DNA of 18,764 nt from W1P20-047 sp051878795 (GTDB lineage: Bacteria > Actinomycetota > Coriobacteriia > Coriobacteriales > Eggerthellaceae): positions 1 through 18,764 of the forward strand of contig JBJEKU010000032.1 in the NCBI GenBank assembly GCA_051878795.1. Direction: 5' to 3'. Positions 13,101-16,096 of this stretch are shown piece after piece. Each line of letters starts with the position of its first letter. Positions within the stretch are counted from its first letter, which is position 1. The position numbers were made by a program, and so were the translations under genes. The notes beneath the pieces are model-generated. The model saw only the letters and a program-made list of their open reading frames with translations, did not search any database and had not been told where the DNA came from.

Positions 13101-13598
13101 CTCGGGGTCAAGATCGGTGGCGTCGGCACTGCCGATGGAAAGGTCGCGCTGGAATACTTCGCCATCTTGGGCGAATTCGAACATCACGGGACGGACCGAG
13201 ATGCATGTCGCATCCTCGGAGATGTCGCGGGGGTCGCGCTTTTCTTCGTCTTCGTTCTCGTCCTCGGATTCTTCGTCGTCCGCAGCTTCTTCCTCACCGG
13301 ATTCGTCTTCGCCTTCGGTTCCGTTGGGCTGGTCGGCTTCAGGCTGCTGGGGATCTTCGGTTGGGGGAGTATCTTCCCCTCCGCTTAGCTGTCCTGAGTC
13401 ATCCCCGCCTGCTTCTGGTGTGGGGTCGGTGACAGCCAGCTCTTGGGTGTTTGCAGCCTCCTGCTCCGCGGGGGCTTCGCTGCCTGCGGCTTCGTCGGCC
13501 CATGCGGAAATGGTTTCCGTGGGGATTCCGCAGCACGTGAAGACCATCACGAATGCGATGAAGACCGATCCAATCCGAGATGCGAGAGAACGTTCCAT
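1..13598 (-). CDS. Giant Cna-B/SpaA-type repeat surface adhesin, C-terminus beyond the left edge
   Basis: This is a single open frame of 4,532 visible codons. It starts at the ATG at 13598-13596, which has an AGAAGGG Shine-Dalgarno site (13605-13611) six nt upstream, and it has no stop before base 1. The frame stays in register where I checked it (near bases 1, 3780, 6978 and 13598), and the domain pattern is unbroken. Residues 1-34 are a signal peptide; then come a linker and head region to about 558, twelve Cna-B domains of K-x-W type (about 559-2144), and tandem two-domain Ig-like units (2145 to the edge). Known members of these families are sortase-anchored adhesins or pilin-like stalks with self-made isopeptide bonds. 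Export is directly supported; wall anchoring is inferred because the C-terminus is not visible. Cysteines are few. The gene is divergent from xpt and appears monocistronic. The ligand is unknown. The family call is firm; the biological role (adhesion, aggregation or host binding) is inference. Confidence 0.93.
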   Translation of the reverse strand, partial: MERSLASRIGSVFIAFVMVFTCCGIPTETISAWADEAAGSEAPAEQEAANTQELAVTDPTPEAGGDDSGQLSGGEDTPPTEDPQQPEADQPNGTEGEDESGEEEAADDEESEDENEDEEKRDPRDISEDATCISVRPVMFEFAQDGEVFQRDLSIGSADATDLDPENASDLLLQYTITLNADECVEGDTFSIGLPEPFLSVDGARMPAGDGVIASHDIQTYGIIATLGPDAESEDEIAYTLFIPVTLNADALGEDPIDLIIAGYEGATATLTLPTAPKAEKNDGKEETEDKEKEDADKDKDDEDQALSVASEEPRSSLESGRTTDETTTASHQVKWLDNYDIAGREAFANQLTLLATIDGVTKPVSDYLRQLGLSEAPAITTSNEGTNVTTYECSGLPVESIGGKAVSYSFQEPEAYDGYLKQTNNQGDTYWVKATTCTFNVVYMNGDGTNSADAPIPQPMVMRMTDKGLEVFDSSEINLDVPQTNGTITLSNVPLYDVEKPETNLAIVYALQAKFIQPGQDGTKYVAVYDNTAVPNFGTKTDACYQGGTTTLRLEGTTSFSATKQWVDECSSPHEKEAKRPEATLYMWRYSEKSNDPKTAYQVYDSNHNTVSIDLDVWKDTQTLDGFKNLPKYDPEGYKYVYFLREKLFPEEGNDSYEQISGAIKADEANTPSTAFEEGGEAEGEGNGTGNGGQPNGSTGVMTNGIVYDGGTLSNRVTGQIEITAKKTWVAAALQNKLGDVKVTLELQQKCCASDEWEWADETVVLDGFCAELMTRTQKVTVAEFDALGHKIEYRWVETQIEKDGKTIELTPDEEGNSTFELETTEGDIDSPYQFESSVDENGAVINKLVGTTSYKIIKKWENDKGESIDAPKGVSLKVDLDCDEQHYASYRIDGDPTTAPGTSVKGETFDDEGWTVTVENLPKFDEEGHRLTYIAEEKGLDPKDEEKNWSTDYEYKFLKRGDDYDGMVVTNRYGKGSHYYILVNKQWKDDGDEAHRMPVTIAIYNGRKSTTEPEKTVTLDEGEAWWEKVEVEEDPKNNDYYIREVAVGDFPVLSTSENEGEDDPFGASSYVETDLNTYVVTYEPPTTALGIPRYIVTNRRVGTLDITVNKTWIDPDATEAEARPDAMLSLECEEYPEAVTLSTDSTQGSVNIPNLPDDESVTLATQFEVDKKNQESSYTFKKLPKYDINGRVIHYTVTEELGESPEGSDKYKSDVVAESYSPHGQSTDQDDQTIDFENTIYATTQAVFHKHWNDEYQNSLGHRPDIYLELWQKTSTDEKPVLTDYKPREWTKDKVDPAYNESCIFPDLPKYDEYGEIIEYYASEHTVVDATRFDYTKVSYSSEPIAADNGTKLLPDGGTFTNGCEKNLTITGTKQWENVPKGFIKNDLPIVTIHLEQHQRGTAEDAWTEIASVESDNSLTEWASGGYECKFTITQTKDGQPVPYYDENGALYEYRVKETFNKKTEEGFDIAYEADPKINAFSVSNTFISEKDKENTYGTIMVDKYWDRSKLDEQDLPYPATTFVLTRAYESDTEGTLVKDDYFSLSKTLSPDDAARGGERSRVEFTDLLRFAPNGKPYIYTVTEKTIDGYTTCVGSGTAEPSGEGNTIVANSDVLKDTKDDTVSFKNSYEPGQVNVTGTKLWNDYNNAFGIRPENIKVELHRKAPAMSGYDNAIEDEVVLGADGNPLEPTWQNDPTAETWTYTFENLDRYAPNGKAWQYQVVEIAAESDPDGYYGTQDQSTGWKTAGKTGDVVLNQITNKFDMQASVNKQWKGDGPNDDDIYGLRPTSVTVKLQVKEEGGTWQDAADALGTGIESGLSDIVLSSGNRWSHTFRNLPPARKVDGNVVMLSYRVVETKLGDQQFDATVGDDGSYTFAEGSVNLNYKPSSTTSSTKTSSTTTITNTMVDSLVLAATKIWDRDLSNAFGTRPGNGNVWTITLALQRSTNGTDWVDVQKAGSTQTVTVTISGDNGKDKETTFEYLPRYDAAGNTYQYRVVEEKLGAYYEIDTNDPEHYKYEYSGDAGEGEPSFAIDLVNEMITTNVSGTKEWKTFQDGVIPDPSAVKLTLYWSTPNGQKSKVPVQPEYTWTKTDTGTWEYRYEEDVLPMYDKAGQKYTYTVEESPVDGYNISYKPNPSLNVTNTQALGSVTFTKKSTDGKLLARAKFKLTHPDGTTETRTTDANGKVTLTDLKWGDYTVTEIESPEGYWFDKSDNALGFLPFVSSNDYTKTFTINAQNCKQNINLGSFENKATDIQFAKVDDEGKAVSGAKLKLTGRFAGSNAESSITWTSGSAPKNITAKMVVGETYTLSEAERTYGFRTLPGSVSFVMNDDGTITITQNVQIDGQDLASVDKNGMKLTLTNKRILGGVQLTKTIDGPDNPLARDVRFDLYREGSSTPIKTNLATDSEGIIAVDKLGEGNYYFKETKTIDGAILSTEKVKFSITEQQHAQTVYVSLDNKSTDLSIAKVDDEGNALAGAKLTLTGKFADTSQTAYSWTSGDTPEQFTRKLIVGQEYELSEEGRVDGYRTLPGTVKFRIQSDGTIKITQNTNYQGEGKLASVSSNGLQLNLTNSKILAHVQLAKTIDGEGGLKGVTFNLYKEGESAPLKEGLVTNEAGVILVENLPEGSYYFQETATVEGAILDTAKLPFTIEEKDHGKIVSVGMDNRSTNVSILKTDDRGNALAGAKLQLTGRFAGESAEKTIDWNSGDSAKQFKGMLIVGQPYTLSETGRVAGHVTLPNPVTFTVTAEGTIRIDANADYKDAALASVSGNGLQLALANPEIRASAQLTKTIDGTDKLEDATFSLYQKDENGDSLIKENLVTDKNGVIKVDDLVEGKYYFVETATIDGAILDTSHIDFEITEDLDGTVVERTADNQTTKISIAKLVRDSAAGEGDPADGDPLPGAKLELTGKFAKTASDTISWTSRTTPKELVGELIVGETYTLTETNRPAGYAQAAGSVQFKVLEDGTIEITKNASFDGKDLASVTSGGLGLSFSNVKIRGGVHLTKTLDGDKPLEGAVFDLYQKGAEQPLQTGLTTDENGLIRVDNLAEGEYFFKETATVDGAILSTDTVEFAIGKDDFGKTIEVKADNTSTSIGILKVNSDKNPEQGDFADGAALEGAQLTLSGRFAGETESKTIEWTSSTQAEQLTGKLIVGEEYTLAEKGRMDGYVTLPGTVTFKLDDAGKIQIIDDETGLASTDDDKLTLKLANVKVRGSVELTKTLNDDKHPLKGAVFDLVATSDDGMIGIMVERNLVTDANGKIVVDNLPEGKYRFEETRTVKGVIVYEDSIDFEITENDHGKVVTANAINETTKISFLKVNSDPKPGEGELGDGDPLPGAKMQLTGKFAKTTEDSITWISGEEPEVLDGELIVGEVYTLTEVGRVDGYTRWNGTVQIWVRDDGTIAIIKNSHLGDVRAELTEDSCGLTLNNVKVRGSVELTKTIDGNEPLEGAVFDLYQKDTEKPLRTGLTTGADGKIKVDNLAEGEYYFQETDTIEGAILNTGKVEFKIAERDHGKVVKASADNESTEISILKVNSDPKPGEGELADKAPLAGAKLQITGRFAGDKETSTYKWTSAEDAEQLSRKLIVGEQYTITEPERVTGYVSLPQPIIFQVTEKGTIEIIQNAEIEGDALASVDKDALNLTLANVKVRGSVELTKTIDESEPLEGVVFDLYKEGAEKPIATGLTTNEEGKITVGNLAEGKYYFKETATVEGAILNPDPVTFQIAEGHHAQTVYVNPDNKSTNISILKINRDSAPGEGELADGDPLAGAALKLTGHFANKPGKTSVEWTSAEEAQQFLRQLVVGEEYELTEIDRVDGYNTIPGSVKFTILTDGSISITQNVSFDDKELAAITGDALGLSLANVKVRGSVELTKTIDGKEPLQGAKFDLYADDADEPIATGLITNKDGIIEVNDLPEGKYYFKETATVEGAILSKGKVEFQITPENHLGTVGIDADNESTEISILKVNRDSAPGEGELADGAPLPGAQLTLTGRFAGDKGVSTYEWTSAEDAEQFSRKLIAGEPYTLAETGRVDGYVTLPGKVIFKLNGDGQIEIIEDETGLASTDDGKLTLTLANVKVRGSVELTKTIDENEPLEGAVFDLYREGQSKPVQTGLATDAEGKIEVGNLAEGKYYFQETDTIEGAVLNTQPVEFEIAEGDHGKVVKASADNESTKISILKVNRDSEADADENAPEIGNDHDDVDINTGEPIEALDSNEPADDATVDDSEGAGGISEGDEDAAEDETQLTDGDPLPGATLQLTGRFANNEEETTIEWSTDDENPKEFTRELVVGEEYTLTEVGRVKGYLPIKDPIRFKVQEDGTIKITRNTQIDGRDLAVLEDGNLALTLANVKIRGGVELTKTLAGEDPVEGVTFSLYKDGAEEPLASNLVTNENGMITVRFLPEGSYYFQETATVPGAILNPQPLHFDIAEGKHRQTVELSMDNPKTQIAIAKADQNGDPLEGAQLELSGNFAGTDETTIAWTSGTDPQAFTGTLIVGEEYTLSEPIRSSGYAALPNPVVFTLDEDGLIQISQN
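867..1052 (-). other. 62-residue acidic insertion in domain B of unit 10
   Basis: Unit 10 is 822 bp instead of 621-660. The extra 186 bp lie in the loop between the first strand (ILKVNRDS) and the DGDPLPGA strand, where other units carry about eight residues of type APGEGELA. The insert is mainly Asp and Glu with some Ala, Asn and Gly (for example DHDDVDINTGEP and SEGDEDAAEDE). It keeps the frame. It may be an extended hinge or a metal-binding loop; the spacing of acidic residues does not match a canonical EF-hand. Confidence 0.85.
7167..11925 (-). repeat. Twelve tandem Cna-B domains (K-x-W type) of the adhesin
   Basis: Twelve successive domains of about 125-160 residues each open with Lys-x-Trp, at about 11921, 11430, 11040, 10657, 10283, 9870, 9490, 9107, 8695, 8305, 7870 and 7477. 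Many have the family linker of the type LPKYD-x-x-G before the last strands. Each has a Glu in a Y-x-V-x-E type motif (YTVTEELG, YRVKETFN, YTVEESPV) and most close with an Asn in a V/I/F-T/S/E-N motif (VTNRR, FENTI, VSNTF, FKNSY, ITNTM, VTNTQ). In Cna-B folds this Lys, Glu and Asn form an isopeptide bond. The copies are divergent at the sequence level, so this is an old array, unlike the downstream one. Confidence 0.85.
11926..13496 (-). other. N-terminal head region of the adhesin with two charged linkers
   Basis: These are about 520 residues between the signal peptide and the first clear Cna-B domain. A Pro/Glu/Asp-rich linker occupies roughly residues 55-122, with an almost purely acidic run around 13235-13330. 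It is followed by a beta-rich segment containing VEGDTFSIGLPEPF, similar in style to the ligand-binding subdomains of MSCRAMM adhesins. A second linker of alternating Lys/Glu/Asp lies at about 12660-12775. The segment after it (12610-11926) begins HQVKWLDNYDIAG, which looks like a degenerate Cna-B start, and contains a PLYDVE motif and several cysteines. I do not recognise a named binding domain. By position it is the distal tip and the likely ligand-binding part; that is inference. Confidence 0.55.
13497..13598 (-). other. Signal peptide of the giant adhesin
   Basis: The first 34 residues contain a basic start (Arg3, Arg8), a hydrophobic stretch at about residues 9-25 (IGSVFIAFVMVF and following) and an Ala32-Trp33-Ala34 box before an acidic mature start (DEAAG). 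This fits Sec export with type I signal peptidase cleavage after Ala34. There is no YSIRK motif and no lipobox in a suitable place; Cys22-Cys23 sit inside the hydrophobic core. The Ala-Trp-Ala-Asp/Glu ending is, from memory, common in exported proteins of Coriobacteriia. Confidence 0.85.
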
Positions 13599-13638
13599 TT
13601 TCGACCCTTCTATTTGTAAAAAAGACGTAAAACGCCCG

Positions 13639-13661
13639 ATTATGCATACTGTATGAATAAT
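13639..13661. promoter_or_regulatory. 23-bp near-perfect palindrome, probable operator
   Basis: The left arm ATTATGCATAC (13639-13649), one central base, and the right arm GTATGAATAAT (13651-13661) match at 10 of 11 pairs. The palindrome covers the candidate -10 of the adhesin gene and is centred 52 bp upstream of its ATG. A dimeric repressor bound here would block transcription. The regulator is not in the window. Confidence 0.6.
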
Positions 13662-13669
13662 AACAGCAA
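13639..13669 (-). promoter_or_regulatory. Candidate promoter of the giant adhesin gene
   Basis: On the minus strand a CATAAT -10 (13639-13644, five of six consensus bases) is preceded by TTGCTG (13664-13669) with a long 19-nt spacer. A TTGTTA box at 13675-13680 is an alternative -35, paired with CATACA (13650-13655). Transcription would start near 13632, giving a leader of about 34 nt before the ATG. The imperfect spacer suggests dependence on an activator or on DNA distortion. Confidence 0.45.
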
Positions 13670-13691
13670 GTAGGTAACAATACAGAAGGTC

Positions 13692-13700
13692 GGGGGGGGG
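13692..13700. repeat. Nine-G homopolymer tract upstream of the adhesin promoter
   Basis: Nine consecutive G on the plus strand (C on the adhesin's coding strand) lie 93 bp upstream of the adhesin ATG and about 22 bp upstream of the candidate -35. It is the most striking homopolymer I noticed in the window. Tracts of this kind change length by slippage in known phase-variable promoters, but no length variation can be seen from one sequence. Confidence 0.8.
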
Positions 13701-13763
13701 TATTTTCGAATCCGACAGGGACCTCTCGTTCAGCGGTGGGTAAGATAAAGGGAAAACCGGCTC

Positions 13764-13791
13764 TTGAGCTGGGGATATCGATACGTATAAA
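13764..13791 (+). promoter_or_regulatory. Candidate sigma70-type promoter facing xpt
   Basis: TTGAGC (13764-13769, four of six) and TATAAA (13786-13791, five of six) are separated by 16 nt. This is the best promoter match on the plus strand in the intergenic region. Transcription would start near 13798 and give a leader of about 260 nt before xpt. Confidence 0.5.
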
Positions 13792-13970
13792 GATGCTGCT
13801 AATATTTCTTGGTTGAAGCTCGCCTGCGTTCCGTTCTGGGTGCCTTCATGCTTGAATGTGCATTTCCAGCACGAATCTTACCCTGCTTTGACGCAAATCC
13901 GACAAGTCGTTTATGTGACGGCGATTCAGTGATTTCAGTCGGGATGCTTCAGGGGTTTTGCACCTGTTGG

Positions 13971-14000
13971 GAAAAGGAGGACTGCTTCGTCCTGGTTTTC
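13971..14000 (+). other. Hairpin with A-run and T-run flanks in the xpt leader
   Basis: AGGAC (13978-13982) pairs with GTCCT (13989-13993) around a six-nt loop. Outside a GG/GG mismatch, GAAAA (13971-13975) pairs with TTTTC (13996-14000). The layout resembles a weak bidirectional terminator or an attenuator placed between the distal promoter and xpt. The five-bp core is short for an efficient terminator. Confidence 0.4.
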
Positions 14001-14004
14001 GTCT

Positions 14005-14033
14005 CCTAACTGCGGGTATACTTATTCGTTAGG
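14005..14033 (+). promoter_or_regulatory. Inverted repeat flanking a second possible -10 upstream of xpt
   Basis: CCTAAC (14005-14010) and GTTAGG (14028-14033) are inverted arms 17 nt apart. Between them is TATACT (14017-14022), a good -10 with only a poor -35 (GGTTTT, 13994-13999, 17-nt spacer). A start near 14029 would give a 30-nt leader with the xpt ribosome site. The arm spacing is like that of paired PurBoxes of Bacillus PurR, but the arms themselves differ from that consensus. Confidence 0.4.
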
Positions 14034-14058
14034 CCAGATCGACCTGCAAGGAGGGAAG

Positions 14059-14637
14059 ATGAAGCTCCTCGAAGAGCGCATCCGCAAGGACGGAAGAGTA
14101 AAAGAGGGAAATGTCCTGAAGGTGGATAGTTTCCTGAACCATCAAATGGACATGGAGCTGTTCGAAGCGATGGCGAGGCAATGGAAGGCTGATTTCGCCG
14201 ATTGCCCTATCAATAAGATCCTGACCATCGAGGCGAGCGGTATCGCTATCGCGGCTATCGTCGGCCGCGTATTCAACGCCCCGGTGCTTTTTGCCAAGAA
14301 GAGCCGTAGCGTGAACATCGATGGCTCGGTGTACTGCGTGGAAGTGGAATCCTTCACGCATAAGAACACCTCGAAGGTGATCGTGTCCAAGAAGTTCCTG
14401 GGTCCCGAAGACCATGTGCTCATCGTGGACGACTTCATGGCAAACGGCTGCGCATGCGCCGGCCTGATCCAAATCTGCGAAACCGCAGGTGCGACCGTCG
14501 AAGGTGTGGGAATCGCCATCGAGAAGGGTTTCCAGCCCGGTGGCGATGCCTTGCGCAAGAAGGGCTATCGCGTGGATTCCCTGGCTATCGTGGACTCCAT
14601 GGATGCCGAAACCGGCGAAATCGTCTTCCGTAGCTAA
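14059..14637 (+). CDS. xpt: Xanthine phosphoribosyltransferase
   Basis: The 192-residue cytosolic enzyme converts xanthine and PRPP to XMP and pyrophosphate, feeding salvaged xanthine into GMP synthesis. The length equals the usual Xpt length. The PRPP-binding loop is VLIVDDFMANGCA (residues 120-132), including the paired Asp124-Asp125. The Xpt-type segment IEKGFQPGG (154-162) and the LTIEASGIAIA strand (55-65) also match this subfamily rather than hypoxanthine or adenine PRTases. The ATG has an AAGGAGG site at 14048-14054, four nt upstream. The next gene is a nucleobase permease 10 nt downstream, the same pairing as xpt-pbuX in Firmicutes, so the two genes import and trap xanthine. There is no recognisable guanine riboswitch upstream; control is more likely by a protein at the inverted repeats. 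Confidence 0.94.
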   Translation: MKLLEERIRKDGRVKEGNVLKVDSFLNHQMDMELFEAMARQWKADFADCPINKILTIEASGIAIAAIVGRVFNAPVLFAKKSRSVNIDGSVYCVEVESFTHKNTSKVIVSKKFLGPEDHVLIVDDFMANGCACAGLIQICETAGATVEGVGIAIEKGFQPGGDALRKKGYRVDSLAIVDSMDAETGEIVFRS

Positions 14638-14647
14638 GGTGGGCGAC

Positions 14648-16096
14648 GTGACGGAGAAAGAAGAGCTGATCGAAGAAATCGGGCAGGCTCCCGCGATGGG
14701 AGCGGAGGAAGCCGTGGAGGTGCCATCCCGCGATGGCGAAACCGCCTCGCTGAACGATCGCTTGCGCGACTTTTTCGGCAAGGTGCCCGTTGCGAGCGCC
14801 TTCCCATACGGAGTTCAGCATGTGCTCGCCCTGTTCGTGGCGAACCTTGCCCCTATCACCATCATCTGCGCGGCCGCCGGCTTCGATGCCGGCATGACGG
14901 CAACGCTCATCCAGAACGCGCTCATCGTGGCGGGCATCGGCACGCTTGTGCAGCTGTACGGCATCTGGCGCGTAGGTGCGCGCCTGCCCATCGTCATGGG
15001 GGTGAGCTTCACCTTCGTGACGGTGCTCTGCGGCATCGCGGCGAAATACGGCTACCCCACGGCAGTGGGCGCGGTCATCGCCGGCGGTTTGATCGAGGGT
15101 ACCCTGGGTCTGTTCGCGAGGTACTGGAGGCGCTTTATCACGCCGGTGGTTTCTGCGGTGGTGGTAACCTCCATCGGCTTCTCGCTTTTGGGAACGGGCG
15201 CGCAGACCTTCGCGGGCGGTGCGGGCGCTCCCGATTTCGCATCGCTGACCAATCTTGCGCTGGGTCTGGTTTCCCTGGTGGCCTGCCTGGTGTTCCAGTG
15301 CTTTTCCAAGGGCTTTGCCAAACAGCTTTCCGTTCTGTTTGGCTTGGGCGTGGGCTATGCTCTGGCGCTGTGCCTGGGCAAGGTCGATTTCAGCGGTTTT
15401 GCAGGCATATCGCCTGTTGCGCTGCCGCATTTCCTGCCCTTCATGCCGGAATTCAACGCGGGTGCCATCGTGACCGTGGTCCTGCTGTATCTGGTGAGTA
15501 TGGCAGAAACCTTAGGCGACTCTGCGGTGGTGTCGTCGCTCACCTTCGGGCGCGGTCCTTCCGAGCGCGAGCTTTCCGGAGCGGTTGCTGCTGACGGCTT
15601 CACCAGCGTTCTCGCGGGTTGCTTCGGCTGCTCGCCCCTCACCTCGTTCGCCCAGAACATCGGCCTCATCGCTATGACGAAGGTCGTGAACAGGCGTGCA
15701 ATCGCCTGCGGCGCGGGTATCCTCATCCTGGCGGGTTTCGTGCCCGCGGTGGGCGAGGCCTTCGGGTCGGTGCCCAGTGCGGTTCTGGGCGGATGCACCA
15801 TCATGATGTTCGGCATGATCTGCGTAAGCGGCTTGCAGATGATTGCGCGAGCGGGATTTACCCAGCGCAACATGACCATCGTTGCCATCTCGCTTGCGGT
15901 GGGTATCGGCTTTTCCCAGGTGGCGGATATCTTCGTGAACTTCCCCGAGCTGTTGCAGAACATGCTGGTGGATAACAGCATCGCCTTGACCTTCATAACC
16001 GCATTGGTTTTGAGCGCCCTGCTTCCCAAAGAAGACAAGGGGAAAGAGGAAAGCCGCCAGCTTAATCAAGCCGATTCCGAAGCGGAAGCCGCATAA
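14648..16096 (+). CDS. NCS2-family nucleobase (xanthine/uracil) permease
   Basis: This is a multi-pass membrane symporter, 482 residues from the chosen GTG. It has the NCS2/NAT signature QNIGLIAMTK at residues 336-345, the conserved membrane Glu in SMAETLGD (Glu287), and the QHVLALFVANLAPI first helix of the family. Glycine- and alanine-rich helices fill the rest, about 12-14 as usual for NCS2. The GTG at 14648 is preferred because AGGTGG (14637-14642) lies five nt upstream and the gene then follows xpt by 10 nt. A GTG at 14639 and an ATG at 14696 are in-frame alternatives; a more upstream ATG at 14489 would overlap xpt by about 150 bp and is unlikely. About 50 acidic polar residues precede the first helix, longer than in many members. 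Substrate is inferred as xanthine from the xpt neighbour; uracil or other oxopurines cannot be excluded. The 3' end overlaps the convergent thiamine gene by 35 bp. Confidence 0.9.
   Translation: MTEKEELIEEIGQAPAMGAEEAVEVPSRDGETASLNDRLRDFFGKVPVASAFPYGVQHVLALFVANLAPITIICAAAGFDAGMTATLIQNALIVAGIGTLVQLYGIWRVGARLPIVMGVSFTFVTVLCGIAAKYGYPTAVGAVIAGGLIEGTLGLFARYWRRFITPVVSAVVVTSIGFSLLGTGAQTFAGGAGAPDFASLTNLALGLVSLVACLVFQCFSKGFAKQLSVLFGLGVGYALALCLGKVDFSGFAGISPVALPHFLPFMPEFNAGAIVTVVLLYLVSMAETLGDSAVVSSLTFGRGPSERELSGAVAADGFTSVLAGCFGCSPLTSFAQNIGLIAMTKVVNRRAIACGAGILILAGFVPAVGEAFGSVPSAVLGGCTIMMFGMICVSGLQMIARAGFTQRNMTIVAISLAVGIGFSQVADIFVNFPELLQNMLVDNSIALTFITALVLSALLPKEDKGKEESRQLNQADSEAEAA

Larger units (their letters stand above)
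13599..14058. other. 460-bp divergent intergenic region between the adhesin gene and xpt
   Basis: No credible gene is present. The region holds regulatory sequences for both sides, listed separately: adhesin promoter and operator-like palindrome, a nine-G tract, a right-facing promoter, a hairpin, and an inverted repeat over a second possible -10. I looked for the conserved core of a purine riboswitch upstream of xpt and did not find it. The stretch 13800-13970 has no strong feature beyond a weak TTGACG box at 13888-13893. Confidence 0.7.

Noticed and set aside
10806..13388. An 860-codon open frame on the plus strand, with others of 312-496 codons at 1125-2306, 2409-3899, 3924-5396, 6255-7193, 7557-8945 and 9399-10775.
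   Set aside because: All lie exactly codon-on-codon opposite the adhesin frame. There a stop appears only if the adhesin uses TTA, CTA or TCA, which this GC-rich gene rarely does. The products have no domain logic and no ribosome sites were evident.
13809..14009. A 66-codon plus-strand frame in the intergenic region.
   Set aside because: It begins with TTG without a ribosome site, has no recognisable features and spans likely regulatory sequence.
13599..14058. A guanine/xanthine riboswitch upstream of xpt.
   Set aside because: The conserved purine-riboswitch core and loops were not found on reading the strand.
14489..14647. An upstream ATG that would lengthen the permease by 53 residues.
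   Set aside because: It overlaps the well-supported xpt gene by about 150 bp, and the added residues are the shifted-frame reading of xpt. The GTG at 14648 has a good ribosome site.
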